DNA of 64,000 nt from Nectonema munidae. Taxonomy: Eukaryota > Nematomorpha > Nectonematoida > Nectonematidae. The stretch is from NCBI GenBank assembly GCA_030549495.1, contig JAUIRK010001057.1, forward strand, positions 994,501 to 1,058,500. Direction: 5' to 3'. Positions 26,001 through 38,000 of the stretch are shown one piece after another (position 1 is the first letter of the stretch; the number at the start of each line of letters is the position of its first letter). The position numbers and the translations under genes are program-made. A model generated the notes under the pieces. It was not told the DNA's origin, did not search any database, and worked only from the letters and a program-made list of their open reading frames with translations.

Positions 26001-29000
26001 TTTTTTAAAAAATTGATGAAATTTAAAAACTATCTCACGATAACCGCAGACAACTGCAGGGATTTTATCCCGTTTCTAATCTTCTAGTGTAGCTAAACTG
26101 AACAAGATACTTAAATCACAGGGCTGAATTTCCTCAAAATAGAGGGGGGGGGGGGGTCTAGCCCATGTGCTACCATAACTAAGCTAAAAAGAAAACAATT
26201 TTATTTGAAAAAATTATTCGACATATCAAACTTATTACTTCAAGCGAAATATATAATATTGGTAGAGCAACGTGAATTACAAGGTATAGCTAGTCTAGGG
26301 TTGCCAGGTGTCCCTGTTTTCCAAGATTGTCTAGACTTTTCTGTCTCTTTACAACGGAATCCCGCAGGATTTATAAGAATTCATGTTTTTCATTCCCTAA
26401 TGTTATATGTTAAAATAAAGAGTATAGAAAAATTTATCTGTAATTTTTAGTATAAAAACTCATTTTTTACTTTCAAAATATTTTTCAGATTAATTATTTT
26501 TGCTATAACTACAAAATTCTTTTCCTTACTTTTTTCAATACACATTCGAAATTCTCTTTGTTTTTGCAAAACAAATCCTTTAATTATTTAGCCGTGCTGT
26601 GGCTTTGTGTTGTTTAATTTGGACAGACAGCCTTTTCCTCAAAAAATATGGTATTAAATGTTACAAAATTCAAACTTTTTTATAATCGTCCAAAATGAGA
26701 TATAAATAACAAGGCCCAGTCCTGTGATAAAGCTTCTTTCTGATCATCTAAACTCAAAATACTCATCACACTATATTTATCTTTAATTTTGAGAAAGATG
26801 AACGAAAAAATTAAAAACATATAAAAGCTTTAATTGATGAATTTACAATTATACTTGATCAGTTCTCGAAAATGATTGAGTTCCTATATACTAAATCGAT
26901 TAGACTTTAGAGAGTCATAACTAAGAAACCTAAATGCCATAGCTTAAAGAAACCTCTTCTATCAACGTTTACTTTAATTGTAATGTGCTTTTCTTACTAT
27001 AATTGCATGAAAACTAGCAACTTACTTTTCAAATGTTATGTCACGCTTGAATCTTCATTTAAATCAGGGGCGGACATCCTCAAAATTTGGAAATGGGGGG
27101 GGGGGGGATTAGAGGCTTTTTTTTTATAATTTTCAAAATTTATTATAAAATAATTTTTGTTCAATGAACACACCACCATTATTACCCGGTATTATACTTG
27201 CACTCTAAGCTCTCAATCCCACCACAAGTGCACAGATTTTATGAACTCAAATGACCTTGTTTGTAATTCTGATTGCATCAACCTTCTAGCTTACTGGTTT
27301 TCAAACTGGAGTCCGCGGTAAAGAAGTTCCAATGGGATCCAGAAGGGGACACTGAGTGAATCGTTTTTCGCAAAATATTGCAGCCATATTGGGTCATTTG
27401 TCAATAAGTAACATTTAAATAGTACTAAAAGTCTTTGAATTGAGTACTATTTTTTTCTTTTATTGCTTTTCAGGTCTAATTTGTAAATGTACATTTTTAT
27501 CACGACTCATGTTTAAAATTTGGTTTTACTGCATTAACGTCTGGGGGAAGAGGAATCTACGTGTCTTTTGTGTTGTGAAGTGTTAGCATCCACTTTTCTA
27601 AAGCCTATAAAGTAAAGCACTCGAGTTCAGTAAACAAAACTATTGACTAACTTAAACGTCAAGCTGAACGATTTCACAAATCCAGGTTTGATAAAGTAGC
27701 AATGTTTTTGCAGAATATTAAGTGTGGTTTGAAAGCCTTCTATAAATTTTCAAAAAAATAACTGTTGTCAAAAAGTCAACAACATAGAGAACAGTTGATG
27801 TTACCTTGCTGCAATGATATTTTATTGGATGTGCTAAGAAGTTCTGAAATTGTAAAGTGGAAGCATATCTTCTTCTCAAACGATATTGTTGGAAGGCTAA
27901 TAGGAGAGATGTCTGATGACATAATATCAGAGATGGTTTTATTGATTCGGAATTCGATTTTCAACTTTTTTTGCAATGAAACAATGAATGTGCAAACTTA
28001 GCTCAGCCTTGCGTTCACCTACAATATTTTTATATGACAAGAACCTGGTAGACAATTTCTTATTTTGCGATACTCATCAGTAGAACAACTACAAGAGAAA
28101 CATTTGACAAAGTGATACATTTTTTACAGCACATGGTATTAAGTCGAAATCTGGCTAAGCAAAAATCCCCAGATGTAATTGGTACACAGTGCGCCGAGCC
28201 ATAATACCATACTCGATGAGTTGAAAAATGTTTTCAATGAAGTCACTAAAACAGTGTATTTCATTACAGCAAATGCTTCAACTCTTGTTTGTTCTCAGAT
28301 TTGAAAGACTCTTGCCGCACTCAAACGTGAGGTTGCTTTCCAAAGGAAAATTTTCCAAGGGATACTATGGAAAGAAATCCAGCAATTTCTGGAAGGCAAA
28401 CTAGACATGCATGTAGAATTTTCTGATGCCTGTTTTCGTATATTTCTATCATTTGGAGTGAACATATTTGAATATATGAATTCCTTTAACTTTCGCTGCA
28501 AGGAAGAGATTACTGTACTCCATTGTCATAAACAGCTATTGAAATGGAGCTGAAATTATGACATTCTTAGACAAGAAAAATTTTGCTCGCTTTTGCAACA
28601 TAATTGTTGATAAAAATAAGATTTTCATTAACCCATTTACGGCCAATGTTCCTATTTTGGAACATAATAATTTCATCTTCTTCTGCTTTTTTCAATGACT
28701 TTGAATATAAATCGTCTGCGTTTTTTAGATATCGTCTGCTTTGCTTGGCCTTAAATGGGTTATAATCAAGATGTCCTGGAGCTGAAACACCGTGAGCATA
28801 TCTTAGACAAGAAATTACTCTTTAATTTCCTAACCTATAAAAATTTAAAAAATACTATCCATTTATCAAAAACCCGTTTATAATCTCGATTAGTAATCTG
28901 GCCTCAGAAGACTTCTTAATTCAAGAACAGTTTGTTGATTTGGTTAATGATTGAGGAGGTGCAAAACATGTTTTTATGAAATATCTCAAAGCGGTTTTTC

Positions 29001-32000
29001 TATTGAAATGTGAGAATTTTATGCTGATGTTGCAAAGGTTGCTCTGAAAGCTTTGATTCGATTTGCCACTACATATGAGTGTGAGCAAGCGTTTTCCATG
29101 CTACTTGCCATTGAAACCAAATCCCCAAACAGATTGGAAGTGCGTAATGATATGAGAGTTGCATTGGCCAAAACAAAGCCAAACTTAGACAACTGGTTTA
29201 GACAAAGAAGATGCATCTCAACTTCTTTCTCTGAAGAAGTGATTGGGTTACAATTGTATGAAAGTTGATGTGAAGTTGGAATGATGCAAGATCATGCGAG
29301 GTCGCAATCAGTGTTGATGAAGTGCGATGCTCAAATTTATTTAAATGTTACAATATACCATGACTAAAAATGATCTCTGTAAACCTTTAGGGAAAAGAAT
29401 TTTGGTTGAGCCGATTCTATATTTATTTGGTCTTCGAAGGTTAAACATGGCTTTGTCTTCTAAAGACCATATGAAATGGGTTGTATTAGAAGACTCATTT
29501 GCAATACAGTCAGAACTCATTAAAAAACTCATTAACTAATTATCAGAATTGATTAAGAACTAAAAGATATTTTTAGATTCATATATTTGATTTCTGGAAG
29601 AATAGAGTTGATTGTTTAAATTATATTTAGCAAATATAATAAGGGCATTTTTCCTAACTTGGGTATCCTATTACATTAATCTAACTCTTTCAGTTACAGT
29701 AATCGATAGGCATTAACTTTTAAACTTTAAATTATGGAGAATACTTTCTTATATAGTTATGCGCTATTAAAACATTTGCCTCGCTCAAAATGCACGCGCT
29801 CAATTCAAACAACTGGCTCTGCCTCTCATAGAATATAGCTCAAATGTGCATATTTGAAATAAATTAACAACAAAGTGGACGTTAATGAAAAAATACATTT
29901 TAAATATTCATTCTAAGACTTCACCTTTAAACAAGAAAAGTAACATCGAAAATCTACTCACAAGACAAACAAGTCTAATAAATACTATAAAAAAAGATAT
30001 ATAATTCAGAAAATTGAAAATTATTCGGGGGTTCAAAAAATAAATTAGATTTAAAAACAAAAATTTTCTTTTACCCAAAACTATTAAAATGTATTATTTA
30101 CGATGTCGTACGTTGTATCGTAAAAATATTTTTCCTGATTGTTTTTGAGTATGTTTCGTTAGGGACTTCAGTGTCACATTATTTATGCCTTGACGAAACA
30201 AAAATAAGTGTAATCTTTGATACAGCAAAAACTGAAATACACCTAAACTTTTTTTTATCTCTAAAATGCTAGATACCATCAAATACTTCATATAATATGT
30301 GTTATAGAAGCAAAAGAGGGTGTAGCTAAATTTTGAAAATTCATTTTTTAAGAAAGAAAATCAATACTTTTATCATTTGTGTATGAGTTATTAGTAGCTG
30401 ACACTTCAAAAATGTAGATAAGGAAGAAAGGCATATGAAGGAATAACTCACATACTATAAATTACTTTTGACAGCTCAAAAGAAAAAGAGAGGACGTAGC
30501 TGTATCATTCATTTTTTTCCTCACCCGTAACTATTTTCTTTTCTTTCTTGATTTTATGTCTCTGAAACCTATATTTTATCATAATGGAAGAGAATTGGTA
30601 ATTAATGAAGAGGACATAACAGCATTGATCTATGCTGAAAATTCGGATAATGATGATGAGTTTTTAAAGTTGGGTAATGATGATATACAAGCTTTGATTT
30701 CTGGTGATGAAGCTGGATGAAAACTCGTGAACATCAGAAAAGTTCAAACTGAATTTTTAGGATTTAAGCAAAATTTATCAAAATTGAAATAAGTGAATAA
30801 CTAATTTGTAGTTAGTAAACTGACTGATTTAACAGAGACGAACTCTCTAGTTAACCTATGTAAGTATTTCGTGAACGAGCGAAGTCATAAACCGGTTAAC
30901 GCCCAGAGTCGACTTTACAAAAATAAAATTGTCTGCGTTTATCAAAGCTCTTTAATACAAATCGTCTGCTTTACATTAGATCTCGTCTGATTATTATGGT
31001 TGCTAACGGGTTAATTTAAAAATCATGTAATTAATTCAGACAGTAAACTTCTTTTTCGTTTAATTTTTCATCAAGAAATTTGCTTTTTAAAATATATTTT
31101 AGTGTTTTAATATTTTTTTTCAATCAATTTTCCACACACGTTCAAAAAACTAAATCGTTTTAGTATAAAAATGTTAAGCGAGTTAGTTAGGTGAACATAG
31201 AGAAAACTAAAAAAAGGATTTAAATCATAGAAATTTGTCTTTTCAATGCATGTATTTTAATAACTGTTTTTTTCTTTAGACGCATTCACCTTTAACGCCT
31301 AAAAGAGGCTCACCATATGGCATAAATAATAAATTCTTCTCACCACCATACAAATCTAAATTTAGCCCGCATAGATACACGGCCAATCGCCAACTTGTCG
31401 GTACTCCCGACTACCTCGCGCCTGAATTAATTAGAGGCGAAGAACATGGTATGCTCTTTTGCTTTATCATTTTTTCTCTTCCCTAAACATTTTTTCATCT
31501 TGATTTACCACAAATTTATTTTCCCATATTGAGATTTTCTTTTAAATTTCTTCTAGAGGATATATTTAGTTGATATTTGTTTTATTATTTTAATGTGAAG
31601 CTAAACTCGATGAACACTGGAAAAAATAGTTCACTTAATCATCACAAAAGTTAATCTTTTTTTAAATAAATTTTTTATCTTAAATATTATTAACCTAGAC
31701 GCCAAAATCTTAATAAACGAATCATGATAGGTAATATGAATTCGAGTCAAAACGCCCGAAAACCAAAACGCCCGAAACCAAACCACCCGATACAAGAACG
31801 TCTGAAACTTTAATCTACAAAAAATATTTAAAAATTTAAGATTTTTTCTTGTATCTACGCTTTTTTCCAATTATTATCTTATATATTTTTCTAAGAATAT
31901 GCTAAATTTAACACTTTGTTGTTTCACATGCATAAAAAACAGATACAAGATTCCTAATTTATCGATCTTATCGAATGGAATTACTCCTGAAATTTTGAAC

Positions 32001-35000
32001 CAAAATCAGAAATTATTTATATTTTTGTTTTCCTGTTTAAATTAGTCATATCTTTTCCGGTTGCAAACTGATTTTCCGTTTATTGGTAGTTTAATTGTGT
32101 TTCAAACCAAAGAAATAATGTATTTTTCTATGATCACTTTTATCTTTGAAGTCAAATTGATCACTAGCATTTCGTGTCAAAGCGACCGTTTTGAAAACTG
32201 TCCAAATAGAATAAACTTCAAAAAATAGTAACGCCCGAATTATTATTTTCGGGCGTTGGTTGGAGTGGATCTTTCCTCCCTTCCCACACTCCTTTGGATC
32301 CAGAGCGCCATAGAACCGTAATAATTCGTTGAATTTAGAGATAATAAGATGCATTCCGCGCTTCTCCATTTTTTTCTTTCTTTATTCGTTGATCTACTTT
32401 TTTATTTACAGACAGAAGGATCATTGAAAAAAGACTTTCACTTTTCGGTCTAAAAAATTTGAAATTTTATTTCGCTAAAAAGCGAGATGGCGTTTTTAAT
32501 TACTAAAAACGATAATCCAAAAAATTTATTTTTAATATAACTAAAACTTTAAACTTTTTGATATATAACTGAAACTTTAAACAAAATATGTTTTTCTTTG
32601 TAAAAAGAAGTTTCATATAAAGAACAATTATTATTATCACTATAAATAAAGCAGAACTACCATTTCACTATAAGGTAGATAATAACCATTGTTACTACGC
32701 CTTGTAAAAATATTGCTCACCATTTTGTTCTTATTTTACATATATCTAGTGAAAAATATATTTCGCTAATTTTTTCAATATAAAAAGTATTATCAAAGTC
32801 AAAACTTTGATTTATGCACTTTTTAGAATATTTTAATAAAGTACTTCTATCTAATTTGGAAAAACCCAGACATCAGTTTTAAAACTTGATGTGTTTAAAT
32901 AATAAATTTACAAAAAAATTGGATAATATAAAAGTAATAAGAGTCACACTTAACTACGATTGAAACATAAAAAACTTTTTAGGGCTTCTCACTTTAGAGA
33001 AAGATTGAATCTAAAAAACGAGTTGCAGAAATCATCATAATATTTGAGTTCTACGAAAAGAATTAGATCAAGAAAAATTGGCAATGCCCTTTAAATCCGT
33101 TAGTGAAATATATCTCATTTTTATATTTGACTACTCAATCTGATTAATGTAATGAAGAATAAAAACTTTACATTATGGTTTAGACGTTTATTACTTAGTT
33201 ACTTGTCCAACATTCATTTGTTTTGTGTGTAACTCTTTGCTACTGAACATCTTTATTGAGGGTTGCATTGTTTCGGTCCCTAGGATCGCAGAAAAGGGTT
33301 TCGGAAAGGGTTGTCAATTATTCCAGAATGCGTATTCACTCTCTTTTTATATCCGCAATACTTTTTTTCTCCAACAGACGAGCATGTTGATTGGTGGGCG
33401 TTGGGCGTCATTCTCTTCGAGTTTCTGGATGGCATTCCTCCCTTCAACGATGAATCTCCTGAGAAGATTTTTGAAAATATTTTAAACAGAAGTTTTTTCT
33501 TTTTCTTTTCCTCCTTTTTCATTAACATCCATGGGAGGGTCGGCTCCCGCCGTCCGGCTTAACCCATTAATACCGGTTGGGTAGAACCATTTTATAAAAA
33601 TGTCTGCAATATAACTCTTTTTTATTTATAATTTGATTTGGTTTGTTTTTATTTTGTTTGTAAAATTTTGTAATATCTACATTCTTATAATCGTTACATA
33701 GCTCTAGTAAAAATAAACATAATTTAATTAAGCAAATTATGAAGGATAGTAAAAATCAATAAATAAAAATTTTTTTTTGTTTTTTTAGTTTCTCTTTTTA
33801 AGAGGCTGAAAATAGTTTACAAGACATATAGAGCATGGTAAATGTTTTGCAAAATATCATGAATGTAAAATATTCAAGTTTTTTTTATAACTCGATATTT
33901 ATCTAAGGGCACTCTTTTTACTGCTGTAGGCGTCGATATCCACCCCTACTGAATTTTTGCTTTTGTAAGGGGAATGAACATAAGAATCAATTTATATCCT
34001 AAAAAAATATATATGTTCAAATAATAAAAATTGAACTGCTAATTTCAAGCACTGGTTGGTTAATATTTCAACCAATCAAAATGCTTCCCGCGACACACAG
34101 GCGCTAGGTTATTATAATATAGATAGAAGATAAAAATGCAATAATAGATATATATTGGTTACTGCCGTTTGTCTTGGTTTTTTAACATACTCATATACCC
34201 GTATTATTCATTTCTCGGTTGTTTTGATGTTTTATTAGAACTTTTAAGGAGTTGTGCTAGGTACGCCACTATCTATGATAGACCTATCATATCAGGATTC
34301 TAAGATCAGTTTTTAAGTTTTATAAGCAATGCTGCTTTCATTCATTATCTTTGCCATTTTAATTTCCTTTCCCCTTCTTTTTGTTCCAAAAAAGCTTGCT
34401 CGCAAAAATACAAATACTCATTTATCAAGTTCTCATTCCTGTCTACTCTTCAGTCTTTTTATTTTTCTTTCTTAAATTCAAAGTGTAATTTACTTAATTT
34501 CATAAAATCTCTCACCTAAAATAGCAGTTAACATCGATAAAAACCGAAATGAAATAGTCTGTAAAATGACGATAATCGAAAGGGTAGAAAGAAATCAGAT
34601 TCAATCCACGAATTGTCTTTCCTGCAATTGGATACGCGCACTTCTACCAGTTAACTTCGAGGAAGGAAGGTTGTATTTTTCACTTTTTTAAAAATATTTT
34701 GAATACTTAAAAAATTCCGATCCCCACTCGCATCCCTTAAAAATCTCCGACTTTGCAACGCTGCTTTGTAGAAATATGAAAAACAGGATTTCCTGATCCA
34801 TATCATGAATATGTTATCATTAGATGAAAAAATAAACATACCTCATTTCTTTTTTGTTACTGGCACTTATTTCTGCTACTTAACTATAATTCGCTGTGTG
34901 CCCAATAGAATATCTTTTTTTTTCTTTCAGTAAAGCCTCCATTATGAACACAAAATCCTATTCTTCTAAGCCAACGTAACTTTTTTGTAGTAAGCACCTC

Positions 35001-38000
35001 TATATAATGAACGCCTTTATTGAGTCTCTCTTGCTGCTGAGTTGCGGAATCGAAGTTGAAGATCTTAGAAAGGTACGAGTCAGAGTTGGTATTTAGCAGT
35101 CAGAGTTTAAGTCAGAGTTTTCAAAGTGGCGCTTCTTTAGTCGAAGCCGCAAATTCGAGTTGCCTTTAAATATTTTACATTTTTTCGGAGTCGGACACAA
35201 AGTAAGTACTCTGTGTCGCAGTCAACTTCCCACATATTTCCTTGGATTGCGCAACATTGTATAGTGTGGCTATAATATCGTATTGTATGATATAATACAT
35301 ATTCAGGTGATTACTGATTAGGCTAGGAATTCATTAATTCGTGAAGAACTAAAGTTCTATAGGTAGGTAGTAAAATGTAGTAGTCAGTGCACTTCAAAAA
35401 CGAAAAGTATATGCTAGCATTCGCTTTTTAGCGTACCCAGACGAATTGTATGCTACACCCCTCGTAACACCGTGTATGCAAGTGCGTTCTCCATTGATCT
35501 AAGCCAGGGGCCGGCAAAGTGGTCGATATCGACCCCTGGGTGTCCATAGCAGATCTTTAGGGGTCGATAAGATAGAAAAACTTACCAAATTGTGCTATGC
35601 TTTTTTACTTTATGGTAGTAATAAATCTCCTTTTTCTTTTAAAACATAGTTTAGCACATTGTATAGTGTAGGATATATGAAACATTTTTGGTTTCTATTT
35701 CTCTCTTAATTGTTGACATTGATTAATGCTTTTATGAAACATTTCTATGTGGTGTGGGGGTCGATGTGAAGACAAATGTTCTATGAAGGGGTCAACGGGT
35801 AAAAAAAAATTTGCCTATCCTGATCTAAGCAGAGGCAGCCATAGCTTTAATTTTTACTAAAACCATTGATTGAATTTCAACCAATAAGAAAAGTCGAATA
35901 TCTCTATGTTGTTGGTAAGCGCTTTTAGCGTGTGATAAACATTGCTTTATCGCCAATCCAAATTTCGGAACCTAAATTCAAACTGTATTCTGCTTCTCCT
36001 TCACTTGTTGTGGTTTAATTTGACGCTTTCAAGCTTTGAGAAAACTAAAAGCTATTTTTATAAATCATACCTTCACAACGTGTAAATATAAACTTTTCAA
36101 AAATCGGCACTTTTACTCAACAAAGAACGAAAATTTAATAGCTTTGCCTTCTCCTGTTCTCCTTTAGATCTTTTGATATAATTAAATATATATCCAGAAA
36201 TTTATATGTGTGTTTGCGTAAAAAATTATGTACGAATTTTTGTGTCCCCAGAAGCCCAATTGTAGACAAAGTTTCTGAAATCTATGATTCCTAAAATTTT
36301 CTTGATCTAACAACGTTTTTTATTCCATTTTCTAAGTTCACATATATCTCCTCCTTTTGTGTAGTTTCTTCTGAACAAATTTCTTACCATTTCATCGCTT
36401 ATTGACATTCTTAATGCTACTATTAAGAGTTTACTTGCTCTTTAGATTGATAGCAGTTAGTTAATTACTGCATTTGTTAGTTCATTTCATATATAACCTT
36501 CTCTGAACTAAACCTTCATGAAAAGTTAGAAGTGCGGATTAATTAAGTTAATACACTTTGCAGGATTATGCTCGTATTAACCTTCACCCGAAATCAACGC
36601 ACGTTTTTATGGTGCGCTTCAAGTAGCATCTATCACAAAGAGCAGAACGAAATAAAACGTATATGGCCTAGGAAAATAACAACGTGGGAAAAGTGGTGTG
36701 ACAATCTGTTTAATTATAACGCCTCACAACACGAATAGCAAGAGCTTCGTCACAACCATTCTCATTAAATCACTTTCATTATTCCTAAAGCTTCTAGCAA
36801 ATGTTAACAACTCCTTATCAAGGTTGCTTAAAATGAAAAAAAAATGTCAACTTTTTTTTTGAAAAAAACTTAAATAAAAATACTATAAATGATGTTGTAA
36901 GGCGTATTATATGTTCAAACTCTGTCACGCATGCTCATATTCTCACTACACTAAAACAATAAAGAACACAGATGATCAAAGAGATGCTTGTTCACAGCGC
37001 AGTTACTAACTCTCACTTAACTATATCGTTTTCATTGGCTAGTTGAAACGTCAATCGTCGTCATTTACGCAACATTAAATTAGAAGCTTTTTGTCGTAAG
37101 AAGCTTTTTATCCTAGAACCGTAAAAATTGTCCTCATTCTATTTTTCACACCATGATCCTACTCTACGTATAAGTCGAGATATACCTTTGTAAACATGTG
37201 TTTCTAAGCTTGGAAAATAATTTTTAATTTTCAAGGAAGATTAAGGTGAAATGATCCTAAAAATTAATATAGAGTCACAAAAATTTTGTTTGACTTATTA
37301 CGAGAGAACCCAACAAACTAAAAAACTAAAATTACGACAGTTACTTCATTATACAAAAAATAGCATTTCTATGTTTGTTGTTTGATTAGACAAATCTTTA
37401 TTTTAAAAAGTTACGGAAAAAAAATATAAATTATAAAAAGAAAAGTAAATTATTATAAATAGATAATACATTAACCCCAACAGTGGCCTTATAGTAGCTT
37501 ATTATATATTTAATAATATTTGAAAGACCAAAATTTCATTCCTTTCATTTAAACGTTATTCAACATACGTTAAAGTTAGTTTCTAATTGAAAATAATTCT
37601 GTGAGTAGTATTAGAAAAAAATTGTAATTAAAAGAATTAATGTTTGGAAAAAATAAAAAAAAATATTAACTTTATATTTTTGATTTGTTAAAAGAAAATT
37701 TATTATTAATTGATCTTTGTAACATTTTATTGATCTTTTTCATTTAAAAAACTTCATAAAAAAAGACAAAAAGCTTTTTCTGCTTATATAAAAAATTGAC
37801 TTTTTTATTCTGCTTTAGACTTATTTGAATTACCGGAAATACTGTCATAGTTCAATTTTATATGAGGGGCGTGAGTAGGGTTGGTTAGATGCTGGATTCG
37901 ATAACTCAAGGTCTTGGGTTCGATCCCCCATCAAGCCTGCTTTCCTCATAGTTCGATACAAGCGGCGAAATTGTGCTTTCTCGATGAAAACACCCTATCG

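Larger units (their letters stand above)
25693..31279. other. Greatwall intron 6
   Basis: A 5.6 kb intron in the position of the vertebrate non-conserved linker. It holds a hAT left end (25835-26030), other hAT-type termini (26135, 26296, 27067), a ZBED5-like hAT fossil (27291-29335) carrying a TTAA MITE, an orphan frame (29345-29539), a MITE end (29640-29830), a short acidic frame (30556-30720) and a TTAA-flanked MITE (30896-31014). I found no convincing additional linker exon. Confidence 0.6.

Noticed and set aside
37917-37927. Internal promoter boxes suggesting a real tRNA gene
   Set aside because: The surrounding sequence does not fold as a cloverleaf, and the same unit recurs in several diverged copies with a common tail, so it is a SINE.
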